DNA of 64,000 bases from Mycolicibacterium sp. P9-64 (GTDB lineage: Bacteria; Actinomycetota; Actinomycetes; Mycobacteriales; Mycobacteriaceae), in the NCBI RefSeq assembly GCF_008329605.1, contig NZ_NPKO01000004.1, forward strand, positions 434,001 through 498,000, given 5' to 3'. The notes under the pieces were generated by a model that had not been told where the DNA came from, searched no databases, and saw only the letters and a program-made list of their open reading frames with translations. The position numbers and the translations under genes were made by a program. Of this stretch, positions 1 through 7,945 are shown in pieces (the stretch's first letter is position 1; every line of letters begins with the position of its first letter).

Positions 1-765
1 CGCGGCGGCACCGAACGCCTCGGCGTAGATGCGGTGGGCGATCAGGTCGGTGCGCTCTTCTGGGCCGCCGCCGGTCAGCGCGTAGACGGTATCGAAAACC
101 TGTGCTGCGCTGACGATCCCCGTGACGAGCACGAAGAACAGCGTTGGCCGCAGCATCGGAAGGGTGATGTGCCGGAACCGCTGCCACGTCGTCGCGCCAT
201 CGATGCGGGCCGCGTTCTGCACGTCGGTGGGGATGGCGAGGATGCCGGCCAGGAAGAACAGGGTCACGTAGCCGACGTTCGTCCAGATGGTTACCGCGGA
301 CACCACGGGCAAGGCCACGACGGGATCGGTCAACCACTCGATGCGCTGACCGAACAAGGTGCCGATCGCACCGTCGGTGGGCGCCAGGATCCAGCGCCAC
401 AGCACGGCGATCGCCAAGGGGGAACAGATCCACGGCAGCACGTACAGCGTGCGGAACACCCCGGTGCCCGGCAGGTCGCGGGCGAGCAGTGTCGCGGCGA
501 ACATGCCGAGCGCAGTCTGTACTGGCACCACCATCGCGATGAAGAACACCGTCACCACCAGCGACGTGCCGAACGACGAATCGGTCAGCACCGAGCGCCA
601 ATTGGACAATCCGACATACTCGATCGGGGAGAGCAGGTCCCAGCGATTCAGGCTCAGCCACGCCACGACGAGCATCGGCAACAACAGGAACGTCAGCACG
701 CCGAACAGGCTGGGCGCCAGCAGCGCATATCCCAGCGCGGTTTGCCGTGCCCTGGCGCGACGCAT
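1..765 (-). CDS. uspA: Sugar ABC transporter permease, UspA-like (C-terminus beyond window)
   Basis: Reading the minus strand from an ATG at 765 gives an open frame of 255 codons that runs off the window start, so the C-terminus is missing. The protein begins MRRARARQTALGYALLAPSL and has several strongly hydrophobic segments. It carries the permease EAA-type loop near residues 190-205 (around NAARIDGATTWQRFRHITLP), typical of MalF/UgpA-class carbohydrate permeases. The family forms half of the membrane channel of an ATP-driven sugar importer together with a second permease and a lipoprotein that binds the substrate. The position next to and divergent from tldD matches uspA (Rv2316) next to Rv2315c in M. 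tuberculosis, where UspABC is an amino-sugar importer. The family call is firm. The uspA name rests on remembered similarity and synteny. Confidence 0.85.
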   Translation of the reverse strand, partial: MRRARARQTALGYALLAPSLFGVLTFLLLPMLVVAWLSLNRWDLLSPIEYVGLSNWRSVLTDSSFGTSLVVTVFFIAMVVPVQTALGMFAATLLARDLPGTGVFRTLYVLPWICSPLAIAVLWRWILAPTDGAIGTLFGQRIEWLTDPVVALPVVSAVTIWTNVGYVTLFFLAGILAIPTDVQNAARIDGATTWQRFRHITLPMLRPTLFFVLVTGIVSAAQVFDTVYALTGGGPEERTDLIAHRIYAEAFGAAA

Positions 766-813
766 CACCCAGCCATTAAACCCGCCAACAGGGGTGCCAC
801 TACGGTGGGAGGC

Positions 814-2331
814 GTGACAGCGCACCGAAATGTCGATGCCGATTTCCTCGCGCTTCCGCGCCACGAGCTTGCTGACGCCGCGATGTCGGCGGCGGTTGCT
901 GCAGGCGCCAGCCACGCCGACGTGCGGATCCAGCGCATCACCACCGAGATCGTGCAGTTGCGCGACGGTGAGCTGGAGACCTCCGTGCTGAGCCGCGAGA
1001 TCGGATTGGCGGTCCGGGTCATCGTCGACGGCACGTGGGGATTTGCCTCGCACGCCGAGCTCGATCCCCAGGTGGCTGCCGATACCGCGCGCCGCGCCGT
1101 CCGGGTGGCCGCCACGCTGGCGTCGCTGAACGCCGAGCGGATCGCGCTGGCTGCCGAGCCCGTGTACGCCGACGCGACCTGGGTATCGGACTATCTGATC
1201 GACCCGTTCGAGGTGCCCGCCGCCGACAAGATCGCCGTGCTCGACGAGTACTCGGGGCGCCTGCTGGCCGCCGACGGCGTCGACCACGTGTCGGCAGGTC
1301 TGCACGCGGTCAAGGAGCAGGCGTTCTACGCCGACACCTTCGGTTCGTCGATCACTCAGCAGCGGGTGCGCCTCCAGCCGACGCTCGAGGCCACCACCGT
1401 GGACGCCGCAGAGGGCACGTTCGAGACGATGCGCACGCTGGTTCCGCCGATGGCGCGTGGGTGGGAGGTCGTCGCGGGCGACGACGTGTGGGATTGGTCG
1501 ACCGAGCTGGCGCAGTTGCCGTCGCTGCTGGCCGAGAAGACCAAGGCTCCCGGCGTCGTGGCCGGGCCGACGGACCTGGTGATCGACCCGACGAATCTGT
1601 GGCTGACCATCCACGAATCCATCGGCCACGCCACCGAATACGACCGCGCCATCGGCTACGAGGCTGCCTACGCGGGCACCTCGTTCGCCACCCCGGACAA
1701 GCTGAACACGATGCGCTACGGCTCCCCGGTGATGAACGTGACCGCAGACAGGACCGTCGAGCACGGCTTGGCCACGATCGGCTTCGACGACGAGGGGGTG
1801 CAGGCGCAGAGCTGGGATCTGGTGCGCGACGGGATCTTCGTCGGCTACCAACTCGATCGGGTCTTCGCCCCGCGGCTCGGGCAGGCCCGGTCCAACGGAT
1901 GCTCCTACGCGGACTCGCCGCACCACGTGCCGATCCAGCGGATGGCCAACGTGTCGCTGCAACCCGGCGTCGATGATCTGAGCACCGAGGACCTGATCAG
2001 CCGCGTCGACGACGGCATCTATGTCGTCGGGGACAAGTCGTGGTCGATCGACATGCAGCGGTACAACTTTCAGTTCACCGGGCAGCGGTTCTTCCGGATC
2101 CGCGACGGACGGCTGGACGGCCAGCTGCGTGACGTGGCCTACCAGGCGACCACCACCGACTTCTGGGGCGCGATGGAGGCCGTCGGCGGACCGTCGACCT
2201 GGCGTCTCGGCGGGGCGCTCAACTGTGGCAAGGCCCAGCCCGGGCAGGTCGCCGCGGTCAGCCACGGCTGCCCGTCGGCGTTGTTCCGCGGCATCAACGT
2301 GCTCAACACGCGCACTGAGTCGGGACGGTAG
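814..2331 (+). CDS. tldD: TldD-family metalloprotease
   Basis: This 505-residue protein starts at a GTG 48 bp from the divergent permease; the open frame extends further upstream, but that part overlaps the permease antisense. TldD/TldE form a cytoplasmic heterocomplex that degrades unfolded or modified peptides, and in E. coli they mature microcin B17 and antidote CcdA. The metal-binding HExxxH motif is visible as HESIGH about residue 269, in the TldD subunit as expected. The C-terminal half has the conserved glycine-rich TldD barrel segments (for example GGALNCGKAQPGQ). The tldE partner starts 4 bp after the stop, so the two are surely co-transcribed. The ortholog in M. tuberculosis would be Rv2315c. 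The natural substrate in mycobacteria is unknown. Confidence 0.9.
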   Translation: MTAHRNVDADFLALPRHELADAAMSAAVAAGASHADVRIQRITTEIVQLRDGELETSVLSREIGLAVRVIVDGTWGFASHAELDPQVAADTARRAVRVAATLASLNAERIALAAEPVYADATWVSDYLIDPFEVPAADKIAVLDEYSGRLLAADGVDHVSAGLHAVKEQAFYADTFGSSITQQRVRLQPTLEATTVDAAEGTFETMRTLVPPMARGWEVVAGDDVWDWSTELAQLPSLLAEKTKAPGVVAGPTDLVIDPTNLWLTIHESIGHATEYDRAIGYEAAYAGTSFATPDKLNTMRYGSPVMNVTADRTVEHGLATIGFDDEGVQAQSWDLVRDGIFVGYQLDRVFAPRLGQARSNGCSYADSPHHVPIQRMANVSLQPGVDDLSTEDLISRVDDGIYVVGDKSWSIDMQRYNFQFTGQRFFRIRDGRLDGQLRDVAYQATTTDFWGAMEAVGGPSTWRLGGALNCGKAQPGQVAAVSHGCPSALFRGINVLNTRTESGR

Positions 2332-2335
2332 AACG

Positions 2336-3709
2336 ATGATCACTGCTCCGCAGGTGGTGGAGATCGCGCTGGCCGAGGCCGCGCGTCTTGGTGGCGCCGA
2401 CGAGACGATCGTCCTGGTCACCGACCGTGCGGCCACGTCGCTGCGCTGGGCCGGCAACTCGATGACCACCAACGGTGAATCGCTGAGCCGCGACACCACG
2501 GTGATTTCGATCGTGCGGCGGGGAACGAGCGCGTTCGTCGGCTCGGTGAAGTCCAGCGACGTGGATTCCGATTCGATCGCAGGCCTGGTGGCGGCGTCGC
2601 AGAGCGCCGCCCGCTCGGCGCCCGAGGCGCGCGACAGTGCACCGCCGCTGCCTGGAACGGGCGCCCCTGCCGACTGGGACGGTCCGGTGCCGACGACGGG
2701 CGCCGACGTCTTCGCCGACGTGGCTCGCAGCCTGGCCCACGGCTTCGGTCGGTCCGACCTGTTGTACGGCTTCGCTCGGCACGAGCTGGATACGACGTTC
2801 GTCGCGACGTCGGGCGGGTTGCGGCGGCGCTTCACGCAGCCGACGGGCTCGGTGGAGATCAATGCCAAGCGCGACGGGGCCAGTGCGTGGTCGGGTGTGA
2901 GTACGCCGGACTTCGCTTCGGTACCAACCGATTCCATGCTCGACGCGCTGTCCACCCGGCTGGACTGGTCGCGGCGGACGGTGTCCCTCGAGCCGGGGCG
3001 GTACGAGACCTTGATGCCGCCCTCGACGGTCGCCGACATGATGATCTACCTGTCGTGGACGATGGACGGCCGCGGCGCCGAGGAGGGCCGCACCGCGCTG
3101 TCGGCGCCGGGCGGTGGCACGCGGGTGGGGGAGAAGCTCACCGACCTGGGGTTGACGTTGTACTCCGATCCGACCGCGGCGGGGCTGGAGTGCACGCCGT
3201 TCGTGGCCGAGACGAGTTCGTCGGAGCGGTTGTCGGTGTTCGACGACGGTATGGACGTGGGTCGCGTCGACTGGATCCGTGACGGCGTGATCAACGCGCT
3301 GGCGTATCCGAGGGCGGCCGCGACCGAGTTCGAGACGGTGCCGGTGGTGCCCGCCGACAACCTACTGATGACCGGTGGAACGGCGACGCTGGACGAGATG
3401 ATCGCGGGCACCGAGCGCGGGCTGCTGTTGACGACGTTGTGGTACATCCGCGAGGTCGACCCGTCCGTGCTGCTGCTGACGGGGCTGACCCGTGACGGTG
3501 TGTATCTGATCGAGGACGGCGAGGTGACCGCGGCGGTGAACAACTTCCGGTTCAACGAAAGCCCGCTGGACCTGCTGCGTCGCGCCACCCAGGCGGGCGT
3601 CAGCGAGGTCAATCTGCCCCGTGAATGGGGCGACTGGGCGACGCGGGCCGCCATGCCGTCGCTGCGAATCCCGGACTTCCACATGTCCTCGGTGAGTCAG
3701 GCGCAATAA
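2336..3709 (+). CDS. tldE: TldE/PmbA-family protein, partner of TldD
   Basis: The protein has 457 residues from an ATG 4 bp after the tldD stop. It belongs to the same PmbA_TldD fold as its neighbour but lacks the HExxxH zinc motif, which is how the E (PmbA) subunit differs from the D subunit. Conserved features include the N-terminal domain with LRWAGNSMTTNGES and the C-terminal barrel with NNFRFNESPLDLL. The expected role is the non-catalytic half of the TldD/E peptidase, with the active site enclosed in the dimer. The neighbouring genes (sugar permease before, AhpD-like after) do not reveal the substrate. The start is well supported by the short intergenic distance and frame. Confidence 0.88.
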   Translation: MITAPQVVEIALAEAARLGGADETIVLVTDRAATSLRWAGNSMTTNGESLSRDTTVISIVRRGTSAFVGSVKSSDVDSDSIAGLVAASQSAARSAPEARDSAPPLPGTGAPADWDGPVPTTGADVFADVARSLAHGFGRSDLLYGFARHELDTTFVATSGGLRRRFTQPTGSVEINAKRDGASAWSGVSTPDFASVPTDSMLDALSTRLDWSRRTVSLEPGRYETLMPPSTVADMMIYLSWTMDGRGAEEGRTALSAPGGGTRVGEKLTDLGLTLYSDPTAAGLECTPFVAETSSSERLSVFDDGMDVGRVDWIRDGVINALAYPRAAATEFETVPVVPADNLLMTGGTATLDEMIAGTERGLLLTTLWYIREVDPSVLLLTGLTRDGVYLIEDGEVTAAVNNFRFNESPLDLLRRATQAGVSEVNLPREWGDWATRAAMPSLRIPDFHMSSVSQAQ

Positions 3710-3717
3710 TCGCGAGC

Positions 3718-4539
3718 ATGGACGACGAGGTCTACGCCCTTCTCACCCGACTCATCGCGCTGTCCCCGGACGGTGCTGCCGGGGCCAATGCGCTGGTGCG
3801 CGAGACGTGCGCCCAGGCGTTGTCGCTGCCGCCGCTGGTGACCGACGGGGCGGCAGCAGACGATCCGACGTTGGCTGCGTTCGCCGAGCAGTTCGCCGTC
3901 GACGTCTCGATGATCGGTGCCGAGCAGCGGGCGTCGTTCTTCGCGGCCTTGGGCGGCAACGCGTTTCGGGTGACGGCGTTGATCTTCATCGCGGACTTCG
4001 TGCCGCGGGTGAAGGCGGGCCTGACGGCCTTGGGCTTCACGCCGCTCGTCGACCCGGTCGGGTGGGATCGCGACACCGACCCCGTCGACCTGCTGCTCAA
4101 CGTGTACGCCCCGACGGTCGGTGCGTTGCGGTCGCTGGATCCCGTCACCACCGAGGTGGTGCGGTTGCGCGGGGCGGTCCAGCACAACTGCCGGCTGTGC
4201 AAGTCGCTGCGCGAGGGCACCGCGCTGGACGCCGGCGGCACCGAGTCGATGTACGCCGACATCGAGAACTACGAGACCTCGGAGCTGCTCGACGAGCGGC
4301 AGAAGGCCGCGCTCCGCTATGTGGACGCACTCATTTGGACGCCGTCCACGATCGATGACGACGTCGCGAAGGGGGTGCTTGCGCACTTCTCCGACGCCGA
4401 GGCGCTCGAGATCACCTTCGACGTGATGCGCAATGCGACGAACAAGATCGCGGTGTCCCTCGGTGGTGACGCACCGCGGGTAGAGGAGGGCACGGAGCGG
4501 TACCTGTTGGGTGTCGACGGCCAGCCGGTGTATAGCTGA
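3718..4539 (+). CDS. Carboxymuconolactone decarboxylase / AhpD-like protein
   Basis: This 273-residue protein starts at an ATG 8 bp after tldE and probably belongs to the same operon. The AhpD/CMD signature lies near residues 155-167, with two cysteines spaced CxxC (NCRLCKSLREG). In AhpD-type proteins this pair does thiol-disulfide peroxidase or reductase chemistry. A downstream helical segment (ATNKIAVSLGGDAP) fits the CMD fold. The protein is longer than a minimal CMD domain (about 100-180 residues) and has an extra N-terminal helical domain of about 90 residues. It is likely a cytoplasmic redox enzyme. Whether it works on peroxides or on peptides linked to TldD/E cannot be told from the sequence. 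Confidence 0.75.
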   Translation: MDDEVYALLTRLIALSPDGAAGANALVRETCAQALSLPPLVTDGAAADDPTLAAFAEQFAVDVSMIGAEQRASFFAALGGNAFRVTALIFIADFVPRVKAGLTALGFTPLVDPVGWDRDTDPVDLLLNVYAPTVGALRSLDPVTTEVVRLRGAVQHNCRLCKSLREGTALDAGGTESMYADIENYETSELLDERQKAALRYVDALIWTPSTIDDDVAKGVLAHFSDAEALEITFDVMRNATNKIAVSLGGDAPRVEEGTERYLLGVDGQPVYS

Positions 4540-4609
4540 CGGCACGCTGGACGAGCGGTCGGCCGCAATGGCAGGTGCCGCGTCGCGCGACGTCGGTAAC
4601 ATGCCCCGC

Positions 4610-5983
4610 ATGTCGCTTGCCGTCGGCCAGGTATTCGCCGGGTACACCATCGTGCGTCGGCTGGGTGCGGGGGCGATGGGTGAGGTCTACCTCGCCGAGC
4701 ACCCGCGGTTGCCGCGTCAAGACGCGTTGAAGGTGATGGTGCAGCAGGTGTCGACCGATTCCGAGTACCGGGAACGGTTCAACCGCGAGGCCCAGAATGC
4801 CGCAACGCTGTCACACCCGAGCATCGTCACGTTGTACGACCGTGGCGAATTCGAGGATCAGTTGTGGCTGTCGATGGACTACATCGAGGGCACCGACGCT
4901 TCCCGTCTGCTCGAGCAGCAGTACCGGAAGGGGCTGCCGCCGCACGAGGTCGTGCGCATCGTCAGGGCGGTCGCGGATGCGCTCGACTACGCCCACCAAC
5001 GCCGCTTGCTGCACCGCGACGTCAAGCCCGCCAACATCCTGCTGGCCAAACTGGATTCAGGTGGTTGGCGCGCATTGCTCGGCGACTTCGGGATCGCGCG
5101 CCGGGTCGATGACTCCAGCGGATTGACTCAGAGCAACATCGCGGTCGGTACGGTCGCCTATGCGGCCCCCGAACAGCTGATGGGGCTGCCGCTCGATGGC
5201 CGGGCCGATCAATACTCGCTTGCTGCAACGGCATTCGAACTGCTGACCGGATCGCATCTGTACCAGGACCGCAATCCCGCGGTCGTGATCAGTCAGCACG
5301 TGACCGCACCGCCGCCGCCGATCGCGGAACGCAAGCCCGAGCTGTCCGGGCTAGGCCCGGTGCTCTCCAAGGCGCTGGCGAAGGCGCCCGACGATCGTTA
5401 CGAGACGTGCACCGACTTCGCCGACGCGCTCGCACGGCATCTCGACGGCGTGGTCGACGAGATCGGCGACACCGACGCCACCATGGCTGCCAGCGCCGTG
5501 GTGCCGCCGAATCACCACAAGGCGAGTCCGAAGCGCGAGATGCCGGCATGGCGGATCCCTGCTGCGGCATTGGTGGCACTGTTGGTCGTCGGGGGAGCGC
5601 TTGCTGCGTTCTTCCTGACACGACATCGCAGTGCGGACGTCGCGCAACCGCACGTGGCGACGGCCTCGACGCCGTCGACGCAGGCGGGCCCGGCCGTGCC
5701 GGTGGTGCTCGTCGGGGCGGATTGCGCGATGCTCGGGGCGGCCGGTGTGAGTGAGCAGGGCCAGCGGGCCTACTGCGCGCGGCTGCCTGCGACCGGCGAC
5801 GTCCTGTGGTCCTTGGTTCCCGGGACGGAGGTGCCCTCGCCGACCGCCACCCCCGGTGCCACCGACACCGTCTACCCTCCGGGGATCGAGCAGCAGGTGG
5901 AGATCTGTGTTGAGCAGACCGGACAGACGCGCCTGCAATGCCGCGAAGACGTCCGACAAGGCAATCTGAGCGGCCCGGCCTGA
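4610..5983 (+). CDS. pknF: Transmembrane serine/threonine protein kinase, PknF-like
   Basis: This 457-residue eukaryotic-type kinase starts at MSLAVGQVFAGY; an in-frame ATG 9 bp upstream (4601) is an alternative. The glycine loop is RLGAGAMGEVYLAEHP near residue 15. The VAIK lysine sits in ALKVMV, the catalytic loop is HRDVKPANIL, and DFG occurs in GDFGIA, followed by an APE in YAAPEQL, so the kinase should be active. After the roughly 280-residue kinase domain comes a linker. A single membrane helix (about residues 318-338, before a FFLTRHRS stop) follows, and then an extracellular tail rich in Pro and Thr with four cysteines. This layout matches the mycobacterial PknF/PknI/PknJ group. The extracellular domain may sense an unknown ligand. 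Confidence 0.88.
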   Translation: MSLAVGQVFAGYTIVRRLGAGAMGEVYLAEHPRLPRQDALKVMVQQVSTDSEYRERFNREAQNAATLSHPSIVTLYDRGEFEDQLWLSMDYIEGTDASRLLEQQYRKGLPPHEVVRIVRAVADALDYAHQRRLLHRDVKPANILLAKLDSGGWRALLGDFGIARRVDDSSGLTQSNIAVGTVAYAAPEQLMGLPLDGRADQYSLAATAFELLTGSHLYQDRNPAVVISQHVTAPPPPIAERKPELSGLGPVLSKALAKAPDDRYETCTDFADALARHLDGVVDEIGDTDATMAASAVVPPNHHKASPKREMPAWRIPAAALVALLVVGGALAAFFLTRHRSADVAQPHVATASTPSTQAGPAVPVVLVGADCAMLGAAGVSEQGQRAYCARLPATGDVLWSLVPGTEVPSPTATPGATDTVYPPGIEQQVEICVEQTGQTRLQCREDVRQGNLSGPA

Positions 5984-6033
5984 GTGGGGTCGGAACGGCG
6001 CATGCGAACATAATGGCCGCGCGTCAGCGCGAC

Positions 6034-6107
6034 GGGGCGGTAGCTCAGTTGGTTAGAGCCGGGGACTCATAATCCCTTGGTCGCGGGTTCGAGCCCCGCC
6101 CGCCCCA
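6034..6107 (+). tRNA. tRNA with CAU anticodon (Ile2 more likely than elongator Met)
   Basis: A complete cloverleaf can be drawn. The acceptor stem pairs GGGGCGG (6034-6040) with CCGCCCC (6100-6106), with discriminator A at 6107. The D arm is GCTC/GAGC, and the anticodon stem-loop spans 6061-6077 with CAT at 6068-6070. The T arm is GCGGG-TTCGAGC-CCCGC at 6083-6099. The 3' CCA is not encoded, as is usual in actinobacteria. The anticodon arm followed by TTGGTC and the A73 discriminator resemble bacterial tRNA-Ile2 (C34 modified to lysidine by TilS), rather than elongator Met with its GGGGTC. Initiator features (three G-C pairs in the anticodon stem with a C1-A72 mismatch) are absent. The isotype is an inference. 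Confidence 0.93.
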
Positions 6108-6170
6108 CTTCAGCAGGTGTATTGCGTCGGGTGATGGCTGACATTTCGTCTCCGGTTGATGGGCGACAGT

Positions 6171-6213
6171 GTTTCGGCTGATGCCTGACAGTTGTTTCGG
6201 CTGATGCTTGACA
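6171..6213 (+). repeat. Two near-identical 20-bp direct repeats at an IS end
   Basis: The unit GTTTCGGCTGATGCCTGACA (6171-6190) recurs at 6194-6213 with one change (C to T). The period is 23 bp. A third, more diverged copy (CCGGTTGATGGGCGACA) lies just upstream around 6151-6168. They sit directly before the transposase remnant and resemble the subterminal repeats of IS481-family elements. Confidence 0.7.
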
Positions 6214-6230
6214 CTCCCTTGATGAGGGAG

Positions 6231-6312
6231 TTGACCGTGGCCGAGCAGAGGTATCAGGCCGTGTTTGCAGTCGTAGTTGGCCCGCTACGAGGAGGCGGGC
6301 CTGAAGGGGTTG
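6231..6312 (+). pseudogene. IS481-family transposase, N-terminal remnant
   Basis: The frame from 6231 reads LTVAEQRYQAVFAVV, the usual first residues of IS481-type transposases. The sequence then jumps out of frame to LARYEEAGLKGL (from 6277), which is normally found about 30 residues further on, after the helix-turn-helix. The DNA between has been lost, and the catalytic DDE domain is entirely missing. The element is therefore dead. It lies about 120 bp behind the 3' end of the tRNA. Recognition rests on remembered family sequences. Confidence 0.7.
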
Positions 6313-6326
6313 ACCGTCGCAGGTGG

Positions 6327-6395
6327 GTCGCGCTCGACGTGTTCGGTGGAGACGCCGAACTGTGTTGCTAACGAGTCGCGTTCGTCAGGATCCAT
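6327..6395 (-). pseudogene. Possible truncated AbiEii-type nucleotidyltransferase N-terminus
   Basis: On the minus strand an ATG at 6395 begins MDPDERDSLATQFGVSTEHV, followed by ERD. This is similar in pattern to the first residues of AbiEii/AbiGii nucleotidyltransferase toxins (a short helix, then a 'V...VERDH' stretch). The similarity ends where the IS remnant begins, so at most about 23 codons remain. A short frame ending TGA just over this ATG could be the tail of an antitoxin-like gene. The match is short and the call is tentative. Confidence 0.3.
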
Positions 6396-6660
6396 GTTCG
6401 GCACCGGCCCACTCCTCAGCGCAGCGCAGAGAATCCAGGCGGCGCTGTTCGGTGGCGAGTCGGTGAGACCAGCAAGACCGTGACGGCCGTCGTGCTTGGC
6501 GAAACCACGGCAGAAGGTGCGGACTCGACGACCGTGGTGGGCTAGCGTGGCGGACGTGCCGCCAGGAACACGTCGAGTTGACGGCCGCCGAGGCCGCTGC
6601 GGCGATCATGCACGCGGAGGATCCGCGAGGGGTGCCGTGACAAGCACTGAGGAGGCCTGA
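6396..6660. other. Non-coding stretch before fadE, no recognisable gene
   Basis: Together with the remnants at 6120-6395 this makes about 550 bp without an intact gene. Short open frames exist on both strands, but none has a recognisable domain, a convincing ribosome site or the codon bias of the neighbours. The last 60 bp supply the ribosome site for the acyl-CoA dehydrogenase (GAGGAGG-type sequence at about 6648-6656). Confidence 0.6.
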
Positions 6661-7941
6661 ATGGCTTGGGATTTCAGCACCGAACCGGAGTTTCAGGAGA
6701 AGCTCGACTGGGTGAAGCGGTTCTGCGAGGAGAAGGTCGAGCCGCTCGATCACGTCTTCCCGCATGCGGTGCGGGTGCCGATTCCCGCTGTCAAGGCCTA
6801 TGTCCGCGAGCTTCAGCAGGAGGTCAAGGACCAAGGGTTGTGGGCGATCTTCCTCGACGAGGAACTCGGTGGCCCCGGCTTCGGTCAGCTCAAGCTCGGT
6901 CTGCTCAACGAGGTCATTGGGCGCTATGCCGGCGCACCACACATGTTCGGCGCGTCGGCTCCCGACACCGGCAACATGGAGATGCTTGCCGCCTATGGCA
7001 CCGAGGAGCAGAAGGAACGCTGGCTCAAACCGCTGCTGAACCAGGACATGTTCTCGGCGTACTCGATGACCGAACCGCAGGGCGGCAGCGATCCCAGCCT
7101 GTTCAAGACCACCGCCGTCCAATACGGCGACGAGTGGGTGATCAACGGCGAGAAGTGGTTCACCTCGGCAGGCCGGGTGGCCGACATCCTGTTCGTGATG
7201 TGCACCAACGGAATGTTCGTGGTGCCGCGCGACACGCCTGGCGTCGAGATCATGCCCGAGCCGCGCAACCACAACCACATCGTCTACACCGACGTGCGGG
7301 TACCGCTCGACCATCTGTTGGGGCCGCCGAACGGTGCAAAGATGTTGGCGCAGCGCCGACTCGGGGGTGGCCGCATCCATCACGCCATGCGCACCATCGC
7401 GCAGTGCAACCTGGCCTTCGACATGATGTGCGAGCGCGCGCTGTCGCGTGAATCGCACGGCAAGATCATCTCCGAACACCAGATGGTGCAGGAGAAGATC
7501 GCCGAGTCCTACGCGATGATCAAGATGCTGCGCCTGTTCGTGCTCGAGACGGCCTGGAAGATCGACAACACCTCGACCATGGAGGCCCGCACGGAGATCG
7601 CCGCCGTCAAGTTCACGATGGCAAAAGTGTTGCGAGAGGTGTCGTTCAACGCACTGCACGTGCTCGGCTCACTCGGCACCACCGACCTCACTCCCATCCA
7701 GGCGATGTACGCCGCCGCCCCGACCATGGGCATCGCCGATGGTGTCGACGAGGTGCACATCGCCACCGTTGCGCGCCGTGTCTTGCGGGACTACCGTCCG
7801 CACGAAGGCAACTTTCCGACCGAGTTCCTGCCGTACAAGCGCGAGGAAGCGAAGAAGAAGTTGCAGCCCGTGCTCGACGCCCGACCGGAGTTGGCGGACG
7901 CTGCGAAGGCCTACCGGGAGTACCTCAAGCGACGGGCCTGA
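6661..7941 (+). CDS. fadE: Acyl-CoA dehydrogenase (ACAD10/11-like FadE)
   Basis: This 426-residue flavoenzyme catalyses the first step of beta-oxidation, alpha-beta dehydrogenation of acyl-CoA. The middle beta-domain contains the FAD-binding YSMTEPQGGSDPS and WFTSAG segments near residues 138-172. The C-terminal helical domain ends with ADGVDEVHIATVAR, where classical ACADs have the YEGT/GGTSEIQ loop. This form of the loop is typical of the ACAD10/11-like branch, which handles long or branched substrates. The ATG start follows a GAGG ribosome site. It is convergent with the TetR gene and probably belongs to the regulon with the second acyl-CoA dehydrogenase. The substrate cannot be read from sequence. 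Confidence 0.9.
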   Translation: MAWDFSTEPEFQEKLDWVKRFCEEKVEPLDHVFPHAVRVPIPAVKAYVRELQQEVKDQGLWAIFLDEELGGPGFGQLKLGLLNEVIGRYAGAPHMFGASAPDTGNMEMLAAYGTEEQKERWLKPLLNQDMFSAYSMTEPQGGSDPSLFKTTAVQYGDEWVINGEKWFTSAGRVADILFVMCTNGMFVVPRDTPGVEIMPEPRNHNHIVYTDVRVPLDHLLGPPNGAKMLAQRRLGGGRIHHAMRTIAQCNLAFDMMCERALSRESHGKIISEHQMVQEKIAESYAMIKMLRLFVLETAWKIDNTSTMEARTEIAAVKFTMAKVLREVSFNALHVLGSLGTTDLTPIQAMYAAAPTMGIADGVDEVHIATVARRVLRDYRPHEGNFPTEFLPYKREEAKKKLQPVLDARPELADAAKAYREYLKRRA

Positions 7942-7945
7942 GCGC

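Noticed and set aside
34..813. Long N-terminal extension of the tldD frame
   Set aside because: It lies antisense to a clear permease gene, has low-complexity arginine/glutamine-rich sequence and no match to TldD. The GTG at 814 gives the normal length.
6277..6483. 68-codon frame starting ARYEEAGLKG
   Set aside because: Only the first 12 residues belong to a transposase; the rest is a chance reading through the junction. It was included as part of the pseudogene only.
6385..7659. Minus-strand open frame across the first acyl-CoA dehydrogenase
   Set aside because: It is a shadow of fadE with an improbable composition. Only a small tail near 6327-6395, in another frame, was kept as a weak remnant.
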